64,000 nucleotides of DNA from Nocardioidaceae bacterium (GTDB lineage Bacteria > Actinomycetota > Actinomycetes > Propionibacteriales > Nocardioidaceae): positions 1 to 64,000 of the forward strand of contig JACJWW010000006.1 in NCBI GenBank assembly GCA_020636935.1, in the 5' to 3' direction. Below, one piece after another: positions 17,115-25,610 of this stretch; within the stretch, counting starts at the first letter, position 1; each line of letters begins with the position of its first letter. The position numbers were made by a program, and so were the translations under genes. The notes beneath the pieces are model-generated. The model worked only from the letters and a program-made list of their open reading frames with translations, made no database searches and had not been told where the DNA came from.

Positions 17115-17159
17115 TTTTCCACCGGCTCTACCCACAACTGGGGAAATCCCTGTGGATAA
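17115..17159. other. cluster of DnaA-box-like sequences
   Basis: TGTGGATAA at 17151-17159 is a perfect complement of the consensus TTATCCACA. TTTTCCACC at 17115-17123 and TACCCACAA at 17129-17137 are close variants. The cluster lies in a 235-base gap between convergent genes, with no dnaA or dnaN nearby. It may titrate DnaA or be chance. Confidence 0.35.
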
Positions 17160-17230
17160 GTGGGCCAAGGTGGGCCAGGCTCTCCCTAAGATCAGGCTCG
17201 CGCCAAGACCGGGCTCACTCGAAAGCCGGC

Positions 17231-18523
17231 TCACTTCCAGACCTTCACGTAGTCGACCTGCATCGTGGCTGGCAACTGGGTGTTTGAGTTGACGCTGTTG
17301 GCATACCAACCAAGGCCCTGGGTCAGCGACATGAAGAAGGGCTGATCGAAGGGTGCCGTCCCGCCTAGGGTCGACTTCCAGGCTGTGTCCATGCACGTCG
17401 CCCCGTCATAGATGATCTTGATCCGGTCAGGAGTCCACTCCAGCGTGTAGTCGTGGAACTGCGTGTCAGCATTGGCCACGAAGCAGTAGTTGTTGGTCTC
17501 CTGGTAGGTGCTGTTGATCGGGGTGTAGTGCAGGAAGGGGATAGCACGATCTGGATAGGGCGAGTAGTACTCCGCCACGTCAATCTCCCCTGAGCCAGGC
17601 CAGGTGCCGTAGATCGACTGGTTGGCCGGCCACAGCCACAGTGCCGACTGCAAGCCGGCTGTTGGCTGGCCATTGAGGTACGACGAAGGGAACTTCGCCC
17701 GGAACTCGAAGCGGCCATATTTCTGGGCGAACTTGCCTGCAGAGGTGATCATCCCGCCGCTGTAGTTCGTGTCACCGATGGTGATGCAAGGTTGCTTCTG
17801 CGCGTCATAACGCACGGTCAGATTCAGTGCGCCACTGCCGACATTCACATTGCGCGGGTCGTCGTAATAGCACTCGTTCTGATTGCTGAAGCCAGTCCAG
17901 TCCGTGCGCATCACCGACCACTTCGACAGGTCAAGCGACGAGCCATCGAAGTTGTCGACGAAAGTGCACTCCCAGTTGGTGCCGTCAGCCTTGGCTGGGC
18001 GGACGCCACAGGCATCCGACGGTGCCGGGGTGGGTGTCGGTGTGGGGGTGGACGTGGGAGTGGGTGTCGGCGTGGGGGTCGGCGTGGGGGTGGGGGTCGG
18101 CGTGGGTGTCGGCGTGGGTGTAGGAGTCGGTGTGGGTGTGGGTGTCGGGGTCGGCGTAGGTGTGGGCGTCGGCTTTGGCGTCACCGTCACGCGAGGCACC
18201 ACCGGGGTGGGAGTTGGGGCGGGGGTGGGCTTCTTGGGCTTGGCTCGTTTGCGAGCGGCCAACTTGCGTGCAGCCTGCGACTTGGCCTTCTTGGCCTTCT
18301 TGGCCTTCTTGACCTTCTTGGCCTTGGTGCTCTTCTTGGCCTTGGCGGCTGCTTGAGTCTTCTTGCTCACTGCCGGACGCCGCTCGTCACGGGCCGAAGC
18401 TGGCTCAGTGATGGCAATAGCTCCGGCGACGACCAGACAACACGCAATCAAGAGCACCAATGCACGGAAGGTGCCAATATCGCGGCCTCGCCTGGAGGCG
18501 CCGTGGGGAGTTGCATGCGACAT
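17231..18523 (-). CDS. secreted GH16 glycoside hydrolase with basic and Thr-Pro linker
   Basis: The ATG at 18521-18523 follows an AGGA site and gives about 430 residues. In order: a signal peptide or N-terminal anchor helix (LVLLIACCLVVAGAIAI), a Lys/Ala-rich basic stretch, a long Thr-Pro repeat linker encoded by 18024-18174, and a GH16 domain with catalytic GEIDVAEYYS. The C-terminal domain closely parallels the lipoprotein GH16 at 8860-9837, so they are paralogues. A basic stretch plus a Pro-rich linker suggests the enzyme is held in the anionic cell wall. It may remodel a wall or capsule glucan; the substrate is unknown. Confidence 0.88.
   Translation of the reverse strand: MSHATPHGASRRGRDIGTFRALVLLIACCLVVAGAIAITEPASARDERRPAVSKKTQAAAKAKKSTKAKKVKKAKKAKKAKSQAARKLAARKRAKPKKPTPAPTPTPVVPRVTVTPKPTPTPTPTPTPTPTPTPTPTPTPTPTPTPTPTPTPTPTPTSTPTPTPTPAPSDACGVRPAKADGTNWECTFVDNFDGSSLDLSKWSVMRTDWTGFSNQNECYYDDPRNVNVGSGALNLTVRYDAQKQPCITIGDTNYSGGMITSAGKFAQKYGRFEFRAKFPSSYLNGQPTAGLQSALWLWPANQSIYGTWPGSGEIDVAEYYSPYPDRAIPFLHYTPINSTYQETNNYCFVANADTQFHDYTLEWTPDRIKIIYDGATCMDTAWKSTLGGTAPFDQPFFMSLTQGLGWYANSVNSNTQLPATMQVDYVKVWK
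18024..18174. repeat. Thr-Pro coding simple repeat
   Basis: About 150 bases of near-hexameric GGTGTC/GGTGTG/GGCGTG variants on the plus strand, read as alternating Thr-Pro in the GH16 gene. Slippage could vary the linker length between strains. Confidence 0.85.
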
Positions 18524-18620
18524 GAGCCGTCCTGTCGTCAGATCCAATGAATAGCAATAATCTATCTTAAATCCGACATATCAGTACAGACATTTCTCAC
18601 GAAAGCCACAAAAAGGTAAC

Positions 18621-18658
18621 AAAAAGCCGTTCTCCCCGTTAGTTCCGGAGAGAACGGC
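18621..18658 (-). terminator. Rho-independent terminator of the ilvBNC operon
   Basis: The arms at 18626-18634 and 18650-18658 (GCCGTTCTC and GAGAACGGC) form a nine-base stem. On the minus strand it is followed by TTTTT at 18625-18621. It lies about 60 bases beyond the ilvC stop. Confidence 0.85.
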
Positions 18659-18717
18659 CCTTTGGTTTCAGCCAGACGTCAGGCTCAACTTGACCCAACG
18701 TCCAATGATCCAAACAG

Positions 18718-19746
18718 TCAGCGAGTGGCGGTGCCCTCGACGTAGTCAGCGTCGTGGCTCTTCACCCAAGCCATCAACTTGCGCAGCTCGCGGCCCGTCT
18801 TCTCGATCGGATGCTGCTCCCCCTTGGCGCGCAACTCCTGGAACTCAGGTGCACCAGCATCTTGATCGTCGATGAAACGCTTGGCGAACTGCCCATTGGT
18901 GATGTCGGCGAGCACGGCCTTCATGTTCTCCTTGACCTCGGGCGTGATCACCCTGGGGCCAGAGACATAATCGCCGTACTCCGCGGTGTCGGAGACGCTC
19001 CAGCGCTGCTTGGCGATGCCGCCTTCGTACATCAGGTCAACGATGAGCTTGAGCTCGTGCAAGCACTCGAAGTAGGCGACCTCGGGTTGGTAGCCAGCCT
19101 CGGTCAGCACCTCGAAGCCGTACATCACCAGCTGCGAAGCGCCGCCGCACAGGACTGCCTGCTCACCGAAGAGATCGGTCTCGGTCTCCTCAGCGAAGGT
19201 GGTCTTGATGCCGCCGGCACGCAGGCCGCCGATGCCCTTGGCATAGGAGAGCGCGAGATCCCAAGTCTTGCCTGACTCGTCCTTCTCCACGGCGACCAGC
19301 ACAGGTACGCCGCGACCGTCGACGAACTCACGACGGACCAGGTGGCCCGGACCCTTGGGAGCAACCATGAAGACATCAACACCGGCTGGAGGCACGATAT
19401 AGCCAAAGCGGATGTTGAAGCCGTGACCAAACACCAAGGTGTCACCGGGGGTCAGGTTGGGCTCAATCTCATTGGCATACAGCGTGCGCTGCACCTGATC
19501 TGGCGCCAAGATCACGATCACATCGGCCTCGGCGACCGCTTCGGCAGGGGTGAGGACCTTCAGGCCTTCGGCCTCGGCCTTGGCCCGGCTCTTGGAGCCC
19601 TCCTGCAGACCGATGCGCACGTCAACGCCGGAGTCACGCAATGACAGCGCATGGGCATGCCCTTGGCTGCCATAGCCGATCACGGCAACGTGCTTGCCCT
19701 GGATCAGCGACAGATCTGCGTTGTCGTCGTAGAACATTTCAGCCAC
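18718..19746 (-). CDS. ilvC: ketol-acid reductoisomerase
   Basis: IlvC converts acetolactate or acetohydroxybutyrate to the dihydroxyacid with NADPH and magnesium. The 342-residue length is class I. The nucleotide motif GYGSQGHAHALSLRDSG and the metal-binding segment TDLFGEQAVLCGG are present, with a C-terminal knotted helical domain. The start is GTG at 19744-19746: AAGGAG lies eight bases upstream and homologues begin with AEMFYDD at this point. It is the last gene of ilvBNC and is followed by a strong terminator. Confidence 0.97.
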   Translation of the reverse strand: MAEMFYDDNADLSLIQGKHVAVIGYGSQGHAHALSLRDSGVDVRIGLQEGSKSRAKAEAEGLKVLTPAEAVAEADVIVILAPDQVQRTLYANEIEPNLTPGDTLVFGHGFNIRFGYIVPPAGVDVFMVAPKGPGHLVRREFVDGRGVPVLVAVEKDESGKTWDLALSYAKGIGGLRAGGIKTTFAEETETDLFGEQAVLCGGASQLVMYGFEVLTEAGYQPEVAYFECLHELKLIVDLMYEGGIAKQRWSVSDTAEYGDYVSGPRVITPEVKENMKAVLADITNGQFAKRFIDDQDAGAPEFQELRAKGEQHPIEKTGRELRKLMAWVKSHDADYVEGTATR

Positions 19747-19822
19747 TTGGGGCTCTCCTTTTCTATCGGCCAAGATCGGTCTTGGCCAACTCATTGGTTT
19801 GGGTTGAGTTCGGTTGTCTTGG

Positions 19823-20359
19823 TCAGGCAGGCTGCTCGACGGGTACGGCGAGCGGTTTGGCACGTTCGGTGATCGAACGGCTGCCTCGGCCGATCGCCAC
19901 CATGCCCGATTGCACGAGTTCACGGATGCCAAAGGGCTCCATCACCGCGACGAAGTCACGCAACTTGTCGGCATTGCCGGTCAACTGCACCGTAATCGTG
20001 TCAGGCGCAACGTCGACAACCTTCCCCCTGAACAGAGCGATCGCATCGACCACTTGGCCGCGGTTGTTGACGTCGGCCTTGACCTTGACCATCATCAACT
20101 CCTTCTCGATGGAGTCGCGGTCGTCGAGTTCGACGATCTTGATCACCTCGACGAGTTTATTGAGTTGCTTGGTGACCTGCTCCAAGGGGGTTTCCTCGAC
20201 ATTGACCACGATGGTCATTCGGGATACCGACGAATCCTCGGTCGGGCCAACGGCCAAGGAGTCGATGTTGAAGCCTCGACGGCTGAACAACCCTGCGATC
20301 CGAGCCAAGACACCCGGGCGGTTCTCCACCAGGACAGACAACGTGTGGACGGTCATCAC
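19823..20359 (-). CDS. ilvN: acetolactate synthase small (regulatory) subunit
   Basis: The 178-residue subunit has an N-terminal ACT domain (VLVENRPGVLARIAGLFSRR) that binds valine for feedback inhibition, and a C-terminal ALS_ss_C domain. It begins within the last codons of ilvB (four-base overlap), which fits equal production of both subunits. Confidence 0.96.
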   Translation of the reverse strand: MMTVHTLSVLVENRPGVLARIAGLFSRRGFNIDSLAVGPTEDSSVSRMTIVVNVEETPLEQVTKQLNKLVEVIKIVELDDRDSIEKELMMVKVKADVNNRGQVVDAIALFRGKVVDVAPDTITVQLTGNADKLRDFVAVMEPFGIRELVQSGMVAIGRGSRSITERAKPLAVPVEQPA

Positions 20360-22128
20360 AGATCATCCTCCTCAAACTCCGGCGCCAGGCCGCGGGCGTA
20401 GTTGATGTCATCATTCGACGTGCCAGCGGGCACCATCGGCCATACCATGGCGTCACGGTGCACTCGGAAATCAACCACCACGGGCACGTCGTCGACCTCC
20501 ATCGCCTTCTTGATCGTCTCATCGACATCTGCCGGCGATTCGCATGACAGACCGACCGCGCCATAGGCATCAGCCAACTTCACGAAGTCGGGGATCCGCT
20601 TCGATTGCAGGTCGGTGTTTGAATAACGGCCCTCGTAGAACAGCGTCTGCCACTGACGCACCATGCCCAGAGACTCGTTGTTGATCACCGCAACCTTGAT
20701 CGGGATGCCCTCGATGGTGCAGGTGGCCAACTCCTGATTGGTCATCTGGAAGCAGCCATCCCCATCCACTGCCCAAACCGTGGCTTCAGGGCGGCCCACC
20801 TTGGCGCCCATCGCGGCCGGCACGGCAAAGCCCATCGTGCCCAGGCCACCAGAGTTGATCCAGGTGTTGGGGTTTTCGTATTGGATGAAGTGGGTGGCCC
20901 ACATCTGGTGCTGACCAACGCCGGCGACATAGATCGACTCCGGCCCCGAAATGTGGCTGAGCCGTTCCAAGACGTACTGCGGGGCCAAGGTGCCGTCAGG
21001 TGGGGTGTCGTAGCCCAATGGATAGCGCATCTTGACGCCCGCCACGAACTTGACCCAGCCCTCGTAGTCACCGGTGTTGCCCTGCTCCTGCTCAGCGGTC
21101 AATGCCGCCACAAGGTCAGCGATCACCTCTCGGCAGTCTCCGACTATCGGCACGTCGACAGCGCGATTCTTGCCGATCTCCGCGGGGTCGATGTCGGCGT
21201 GGATCACCTTGGCGCCTGGCGCAAACGAATCCAGTGCTCCGGTGACTCGATCATCAAAGCGCGCACCCAGGCTGATGATCAGATCACTCTTCTGCAGGCC
21301 AGCGACGGCAGCGACAGTGCCGTGCATGCCGGGCATCCCGAGGTGCTGGGGATGACTGTCGGGGAAGGCTCCTCGGGCCATCAGGGTAGTGACCACTGGG
21401 ATGCCCGTGAGCTCAGCGAGCTGGCGCAACTCCTTGTGCGCCCGCGAGCGGATCGTGCCGCCACCGACATACAGCACCGGGCGGCGCGACTCCAGGATCA
21501 GCCGGGTTGCCTCCCTGATCTGCTTGCTGTGCGGCCGGGTCACCGGGCGATAGCCCGACAGACTGATCTCTGTGGGCCACTCAAATGAAGTCTGTGCCTG
21601 CAAAGCCGACTTGGCCACATCGACCAGGACCGGGCCTGGTCGACCGCTGCGGGCCAGATAGAAGGCCTCGGCAACCACACGCGGGATGTCTGCTGGGTTG
21701 GTCACCAAGAAGTTGTGCTTGGTGATCGGCATGGTGATGCCGCGGATGTCAGCCTCTTGGAAGGCGTCGGTGCCGATCGACGCTGCGCCGACCTGGCCAG
21801 TGACGGCAACCATGGGCACGGAGTCCATGTGCGCATCGGCCAAAGGGGTGACCAGGTTAGTGGCGCCTGGGCCACTGGTGGCCATGCACACACCAACGCC
21901 GCCCGTCGCTACGGCGTACCCCTGAGCCGCGTGCCCGGCCCCTTGCTCGTGCCGCACCAAGATGTGACGGATCTTCGAGTCATACAGAGGGTCATATGCC
22001 GGGAGGATCGCTCCTCCGGGGATGCCGAAGATGTCCTTGACACCTGCGTGTTCCAAAGACTTGATCAGGCTCTGCGCACCGGTCACGCTCTCACCAGTGC
22101 TCGAGTCTGAAGCCGACTGCTCAGTCAT
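20356..22128 (-). CDS. ilvB: acetolactate synthase large subunit
   Basis: IlvB is the ThDP- and FAD-dependent catalytic subunit that makes acetolactate and acetohydroxybutyrate. The catalytic glutamate is in the HEQGAGHAAQGYA region, and the ThDP motif runs from DGDGCFQMTNQELAT to NNESLGMVRQWQ. The start is placed at the ATG 22126-22128, giving about 590 residues; a GTG at 22147-22149 in frame is the alternative. Upstream is a transcription attenuator with a leader peptide, so expression depends on charged branched-chain tRNAs. Confidence 0.96.
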   Translation of the reverse strand: MTEQSASDSSTGESVTGAQSLIKSLEHAGVKDIFGIPGGAILPAYDPLYDSKIRHILVRHEQGAGHAAQGYAVATGGVGVCMATSGPGATNLVTPLADAHMDSVPMVAVTGQVGAASIGTDAFQEADIRGITMPITKHNFLVTNPADIPRVVAEAFYLARSGRPGPVLVDVAKSALQAQTSFEWPTEISLSGYRPVTRPHSKQIREATRLILESRRPVLYVGGGTIRSRAHKELRQLAELTGIPVVTTLMARGAFPDSHPQHLGMPGMHGTVAAVAGLQKSDLIISLGARFDDRVTGALDSFAPGAKVIHADIDPAEIGKNRAVDVPIVGDCREVIADLVAALTAEQEQGNTGDYEGWVKFVAGVKMRYPLGYDTPPDGTLAPQYVLERLSHISGPESIYVAGVGQHQMWATHFIQYENPNTWINSGGLGTMGFAVPAAMGAKVGRPEATVWAVDGDGCFQMTNQELATCTIEGIPIKVAVINNESLGMVRQWQTLFYEGRYSNTDLQSKRIPDFVKLADAYGAVGLSCESPADVDETIKKAMEVDDVPVVVDFRVHRDAMVWPMVPAGTSNDDINYARGLAPEFEEDDL

Positions 22129-22163
22129 CACTCCAACTTTCGAAATCACTACTTCTGGCCAAC

Positions 22164-22196
22164 AAAAAACCCCTCGAGCCTTTGGCTGACGAGGGG
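22164..22196 (-). terminator. attenuator terminator of ilvBNC
   Basis: On the minus strand CCCCTCG (22196-22190) pairs with CGAGGGG (22076+ region, 22170-22176), and inner AGCC pairs with GGCT around an AAA loop. Six T residues follow at 22169-22164. It lies between the leader peptide and ilvB, as expected for an attenuator. Confidence 0.85.
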
Positions 22197-22197
22197 T

Positions 22198-22242
22198 CGA
22201 CGCGCGTGCGGCGGGGCTGATTGCCCGTTAGCTCACGCGTCG
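22198..22242 (-). promoter_or_regulatory. possible alternative (antiterminator or pause) pairing in the ilvB leader
   Basis: CGACGCG within the leader-peptide codons (22236-22242 on the plus strand as CGCGTCG) can pair with CGCGTCG just before the terminator (22198-22204). A ribosome on the leader peptide would cover the first arm. Whether this is the antiterminator or pause stem was not folded by computer. Confidence 0.45.
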
Positions 22243-22269
22243 CGTGCGTACGAGTACCTCTAAACGCAT
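22228..22269 (-). CDS. ilvB leader peptide
   Basis: A 13-codon ORF reading MRLEVLVRTRRVS, with two leucines and three valines, ending 31 bases before the attenuator stem. It has no Shine-Dalgarno, but a CATGCT hexamer lies exactly six bases before its ATG, so it probably starts a leaderless mRNA. Stalling at Leu/Val codons would report the charging of branched-chain tRNAs. This is too short for usual gene calling. Confidence 0.8.
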   Translation of the reverse strand: MRLEVLVRTRRVS

Positions 22270-22275
22270 GGACCA

Positions 22276-22305
22276 AGCATGCACGCAGACATCGGTCAGA
22301 CTCAA
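22276..22305 (-). promoter_or_regulatory. promoter of the ilvBNC operon
   Basis: On the minus strand TTGAGT (22305-22300) and CATGCT (22281-22276) are separated by 18 bases, a good sigma-70-type arrangement. The leader peptide ATG is six bases downstream of the -10 hexamer. Confidence 0.55.
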
Positions 22306-22429
22306 CCTAGTGTGCCACTCGTCTCACGAACTGGTACAACCGTCCCGGATCTCGGCGCCCTATCGACTCTCAGCATCCAACTGCGCGCAGCGCTTGGCTG
22401 CCCCTTGACGCGTGTGTTTGGCTGTCCTT

Positions 22430-23473
22430 ATGCCCACGACCAAAGCCTTGATCACCCACGAGCCTCACTCCCCCTTCCAGCAAGGGCCGATTGAACGAAG
22501 AGACCCGCGCCCCTCAGACGTCGTGATCGAGATCAAGTACTCAGGCATCTGCCACTCCGACATCCACCAGGCTCGTCAGGAATGGGGGCGAGCGATCTTC
22601 CCGATGGTGCCGGGCCACGAGATCGCTGGCCTGGTCACCGAAGTGGGCTCCGCAGTCACCAAATATCAAGTCGGCGACCGGGTAGGGGTTGGCTGCATGG
22701 TCGACTCCTGCCGCGAATGCGAAAACTGTTTGGCTGGTCAGGAGCAGTACTGTCTCGGCGGCAATGTGATGACCTACAACGGCCTCGGCAAGGATGGCGA
22801 ACCAACCCTCGGCGGCTACAGCCAGTCGATCGTGGTTGATGAGCGATTCGTGTGCAAGATCCCTGATGCCATCAGACTCGATGTGGCCGCTCCCCTACTC
22901 TGCGCGGGGATCACCCTCTACTCACCACTCAAACACTGGGGCGCCGGACCCGGCAAACGGGTCGCGATCGTGGGCATGGGCGGCTTGGGGCATATGGGCG
23001 TCCAGATCGCCGCCGCGATGGGGGCGGAGGTCGTCGTACTGAGCCATTCGATGTCGAAGGAGGCCGACGGCAAGCGATTCGGGGCCAGTGGCTACTACGC
23101 CACCAGCGATCCGGAGACCTTCAAGACGCTGCGTGGCAGTTTTGACCTGATCGTCAACACCGTGGCCGCAAATCTGCCGGTCGACAAATACTTGTCGCTC
23201 CTGCGCCTCGACGGGGCAATGGTCAATGTCGGCATCCCAACCGAGCCCGACACCTATCGCACCTTCTCGTTGTCGCTGATGCGACGCAGTCTCTCCGGCT
23301 CGAACATCGGCGGCATGCCCGAGACCCAGGAGATGCTCGACTTCTGCGCCGAGCACGGCATCGGCGCGCAGATCGAGCTGATCGGGGTCGACGATGTCGA
23401 CGATGCCTACGAGCGGGTGATCAACTCAGATGTGCGCTATCGCTTCGTGATCGACACCTCGACCTTCGCCTGA
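22430..23473 (+). CDS. zinc-dependent NADP-type alcohol dehydrogenase (cinnamyl-alcohol/YahK-like)
   Basis: The 347-residue MDR-family protein has a catalytic-zinc CHSD and GHE pair, the structural-zinc loop CRECENCLAGQEQYC, and the nucleotide motif GMGGLGHMGVQ. It reduces aldehydes with broad range in relatives. The ATG at 22430 (MPTTKAL) matches the usual family start; the frame is open from 22412. It is divergent from ilvB and convergent with the ABC exporter gene, from which it is separated by nested repeats. Confidence 0.9.
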   Translation: MPTTKALITHEPHSPFQQGPIERRDPRPSDVVIEIKYSGICHSDIHQARQEWGRAIFPMVPGHEIAGLVTEVGSAVTKYQVGDRVGVGCMVDSCRECENCLAGQEQYCLGGNVMTYNGLGKDGEPTLGGYSQSIVVDERFVCKIPDAIRLDVAAPLLCAGITLYSPLKHWGAGPGKRVAIVGMGGLGHMGVQIAAAMGAEVVVLSHSMSKEADGKRFGASGYYATSDPETFKTLRGSFDLIVNTVAANLPVDKYLSLLRLDGAMVNVGIPTEPDTYRTFSLSLMRRSLSGSNIGGMPETQEMLDFCAEHGIGAQIELIGVDDVDDAYERVINSDVRYRFVIDTSTFA

Positions 23474-23478
23474 ACACC

Positions 23479-23590
23479 GGCGTACGTCATACGAACCGTG
23501 CGGGTCACGGCGTACGTCATACGAACCGAGACCATATGGCCACGTTCCGTACGACGCAAGGGAGTTTCAGCACGTTCCGTATGACGCAAG
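23479..23590. repeat. nested direct and inverted repeats between convergent genes
   Basis: GGCGTACGTCATACGAACCG occurs at 23479-23498 and 23509-23528. CACGTTCCGTACGACGCAAG at 23541-23560 recurs with one change at 23571-23590. Both pairs have a 30-base period. The second pair is a near reverse complement of the first (CGTCATACGAAC against GTTCCGTATGACG), so the copies can fold as two nested 12-base stems. Confidence 0.8.
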
Positions 23591-23642
23591 CGTGCGGCGC
23601 CGGGCGCGGTGCCACCATCTGCCTCGTCCAGGAACCGGGCGC

Positions 23643-25610
23643 TCAAGAAATGGGCGCTGTGAACTGCGACTGGTAGAGCCGCGCATAGGCACCCTCGGCG
23701 GCCAGCAGGGTCTCGTGATTGCCCTGCTCGACGATCGAACCTTCCTCCATCACCAAGATCAGGTCAGCATCCCTGATCGTGGAGAGTCGATGGGCGATCA
23801 CGAATGACGTGCGATCTGTGCGCAGGGCGGCCATCGCATGCTGCAGGAGCAACTCGGTGCGGGTGTCGACCGCGGAAGTCGCCTCGTCAAGGATCAGCAA
23901 CGCGGGGTCAGACAGGAATGCCCTGGCGATGGTGATCAGTTGCCGCTCGCCAGCTGAGAGATTGGAGCCCTCCTCATCGAGGCGGGTGTCATAGCCCTCA
24001 GGCAACGAATGCACGAATCTGTCAACGAAGGTCGCTTGGGCAGCCGCCAGGATTTGCTCATCCGTCGCGTTGGGATCGCCGTATGCGATGTTGTCTCGGA
24101 TCGACCCCTCGAACAACCAGGTATCTTGCAGCACCATGCCGGTCTGTCCACGCAGTTGAGCCCTAGGCATCTGCGAGATGTCGACACCATCGAGGGTGAT
24201 CTGGCCACCGTCAAGCTCATAGAAGCGCATCACCAGATTGACCAAAGTGGTCTTACCAGCGCCCGTGGGGCCAACGATCGCAACGGTGTGCCCGGGCTCG
24301 GCAACCAGTGAGAGATCCGTGATCAGGGGCCGATTCGGGTCATAGGAGAAGCGCACATGGTCGAAGCGCACTTCACCACGACCCCGACTCACCACCGCAC
24401 CCTCATCACTGGGGTCAAGCGACTCCTCGGGCGCGTCGAGCAACTCAAATACGCGCTCTGCCGAAGCAACGCCAGATTGCAACAGATTGGCCATCGAAGC
24501 CACCTGTGAAAGCGGTTGGGTGAACTGTCGGGTGTACTGGATGAAGGCCTGCACCTCCCCCAACGACAGGGCGCCACTGGACACGCGCAGGGCCCCGATC
24601 ACCGCGACCACGACATAGTTGAGATTGCCGACAAACATCATGATCGGCATGATCAGGCCGCTGACGAACTGCGCTCCGAAAGATGCCTCGAAGAGCGCCT
24701 GGTTTTCACGAGCGAAGGCATGCTCCGACTCTTCTTGGCGCCCAAAGACCTTGACCAAGGTGTGCCCCGAGAAGGCTTCCTCGACATGGGAGTTCAATCG
24801 TCCCGTACTACGCCACTGCTGGATGAACCTGCCCTGTGATCGCTTCATCACCAGTGCAGCCACAAACATCGAGACCGGCACGGAGAGCACCGCCACCAAA
24901 GCCAGCAACGGTGAAATCCAGATCATCATGGCCAGCACCGAGATGATGGTCAGCACGGAGGTCAGCAGTTGACTCATGGTTTGCTGCAGGGACTGACTGA
25001 TGTTATCGATGTCGTTGGTGACCCGGCTGAGCAATTCACCTCGCGGCTGTCGGTCGAAGTAGTCAAGCGGCAAGCGATGGACCTTGTCTTCGATGTCGCC
25101 GCGCATCCGGCGGATCATCGCCTGCACCACGTCATTGAGGAGATATCCAGCCAGCCACGACAACAATGAGCTAAACAGATAGATGGCCAGTACGACGAGC
25201 AGGATCTGCGCCACCGCATCGAAGTCGACGCCCTGACCCGGCACGATGTCCATCGAGGACAACATGTCGGCAACCTTGTCCTGACCCTTGGCGCGTAGGC
25301 CAGCGATCGCCTCTGCCTTGGTGATCCCAGCTGGGAGTTTGGCGCTCACGAAGCCACCGAAGATCAAGTCGGTGGCATGCCCGAGCACCCTTGGTCCGAC
25401 CGCACTCAGGCCGACACTGAGCACAGTCAGACCCACTACTGCCAGCGCCTTGGAGCGCTCGGGCCGCATCCGCGCGATCAGGCGCTTGGCTGAAGGCCCG
25501 AAGGTGTTTGCCTTCTGCCCCACCATCTGGTTGTGCGGCCCGGGCCCTCCAGTCTGGGCGCGCTCAGTGACCTTGAGTTGGCCGCCTTTGCGCTCATCTG
25601 AGTCGCTCAT
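23643..25610 (-). CDS. ABC exporter, fused permease-ATPase (second half of a heterodimer)
   Basis: The 655-residue protein has six membrane helices (residues about 60-370) and a C-terminal ATPase with Walker A GPTGAGKTT, signature LSAGERQLITIARAF and Walker B LLILDEATSAVD. It starts inside the stop of a second exporter gene (ATGA) with an AGGAGG site, so the two products probably form a heterodimer of the LmrCD/TM287-288 type. Multidrug or lipid export is typical; no substrate clue is visible. Confidence 0.93.
   Translation of the reverse strand: MSDSDERKGGQLKVTERAQTGGPGPHNQMVGQKANTFGPSAKRLIARMRPERSKALAVVGLTVLSVGLSAVGPRVLGHATDLIFGGFVSAKLPAGITKAEAIAGLRAKGQDKVADMLSSMDIVPGQGVDFDAVAQILLVVLAIYLFSSLLSWLAGYLLNDVVQAMIRRMRGDIEDKVHRLPLDYFDRQPRGELLSRVTNDIDNISQSLQQTMSQLLTSVLTIISVLAMMIWISPLLALVAVLSVPVSMFVAALVMKRSQGRFIQQWRSTGRLNSHVEEAFSGHTLVKVFGRQEESEHAFARENQALFEASFGAQFVSGLIMPIMMFVGNLNYVVVAVIGALRVSSGALSLGEVQAFIQYTRQFTQPLSQVASMANLLQSGVASAERVFELLDAPEESLDPSDEGAVVSRGRGEVRFDHVRFSYDPNRPLITDLSLVAEPGHTVAIVGPTGAGKTTLVNLVMRFYELDGGQITLDGVDISQMPRAQLRGQTGMVLQDTWLFEGSIRDNIAYGDPNATDEQILAAAQATFVDRFVHSLPEGYDTRLDEEGSNLSAGERQLITIARAFLSDPALLILDEATSAVDTRTELLLQHAMAALRTDRTSFVIAHRLSTIRDADLILVMEEGSIVEQGNHETLLAAEGAYARLYQSQFTAPIS

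Noticed and set aside
17115..17159. Chromosomal origin
   Set aside because: Only three boxes, no AT-rich unwinding region and no dnaA, dnaN or rpmH nearby.
18024..18174. Repeat array that could suggest CRISPR or a minisatellite element
   Set aside because: It is a continuous in-frame Thr-Pro coding repeat without spacers.
17792..18550. Gly/Arg-rich open frame on the plus strand
   Set aside because: It is the antisense reading of the GH16 Thr-Pro repeat and its flanks.
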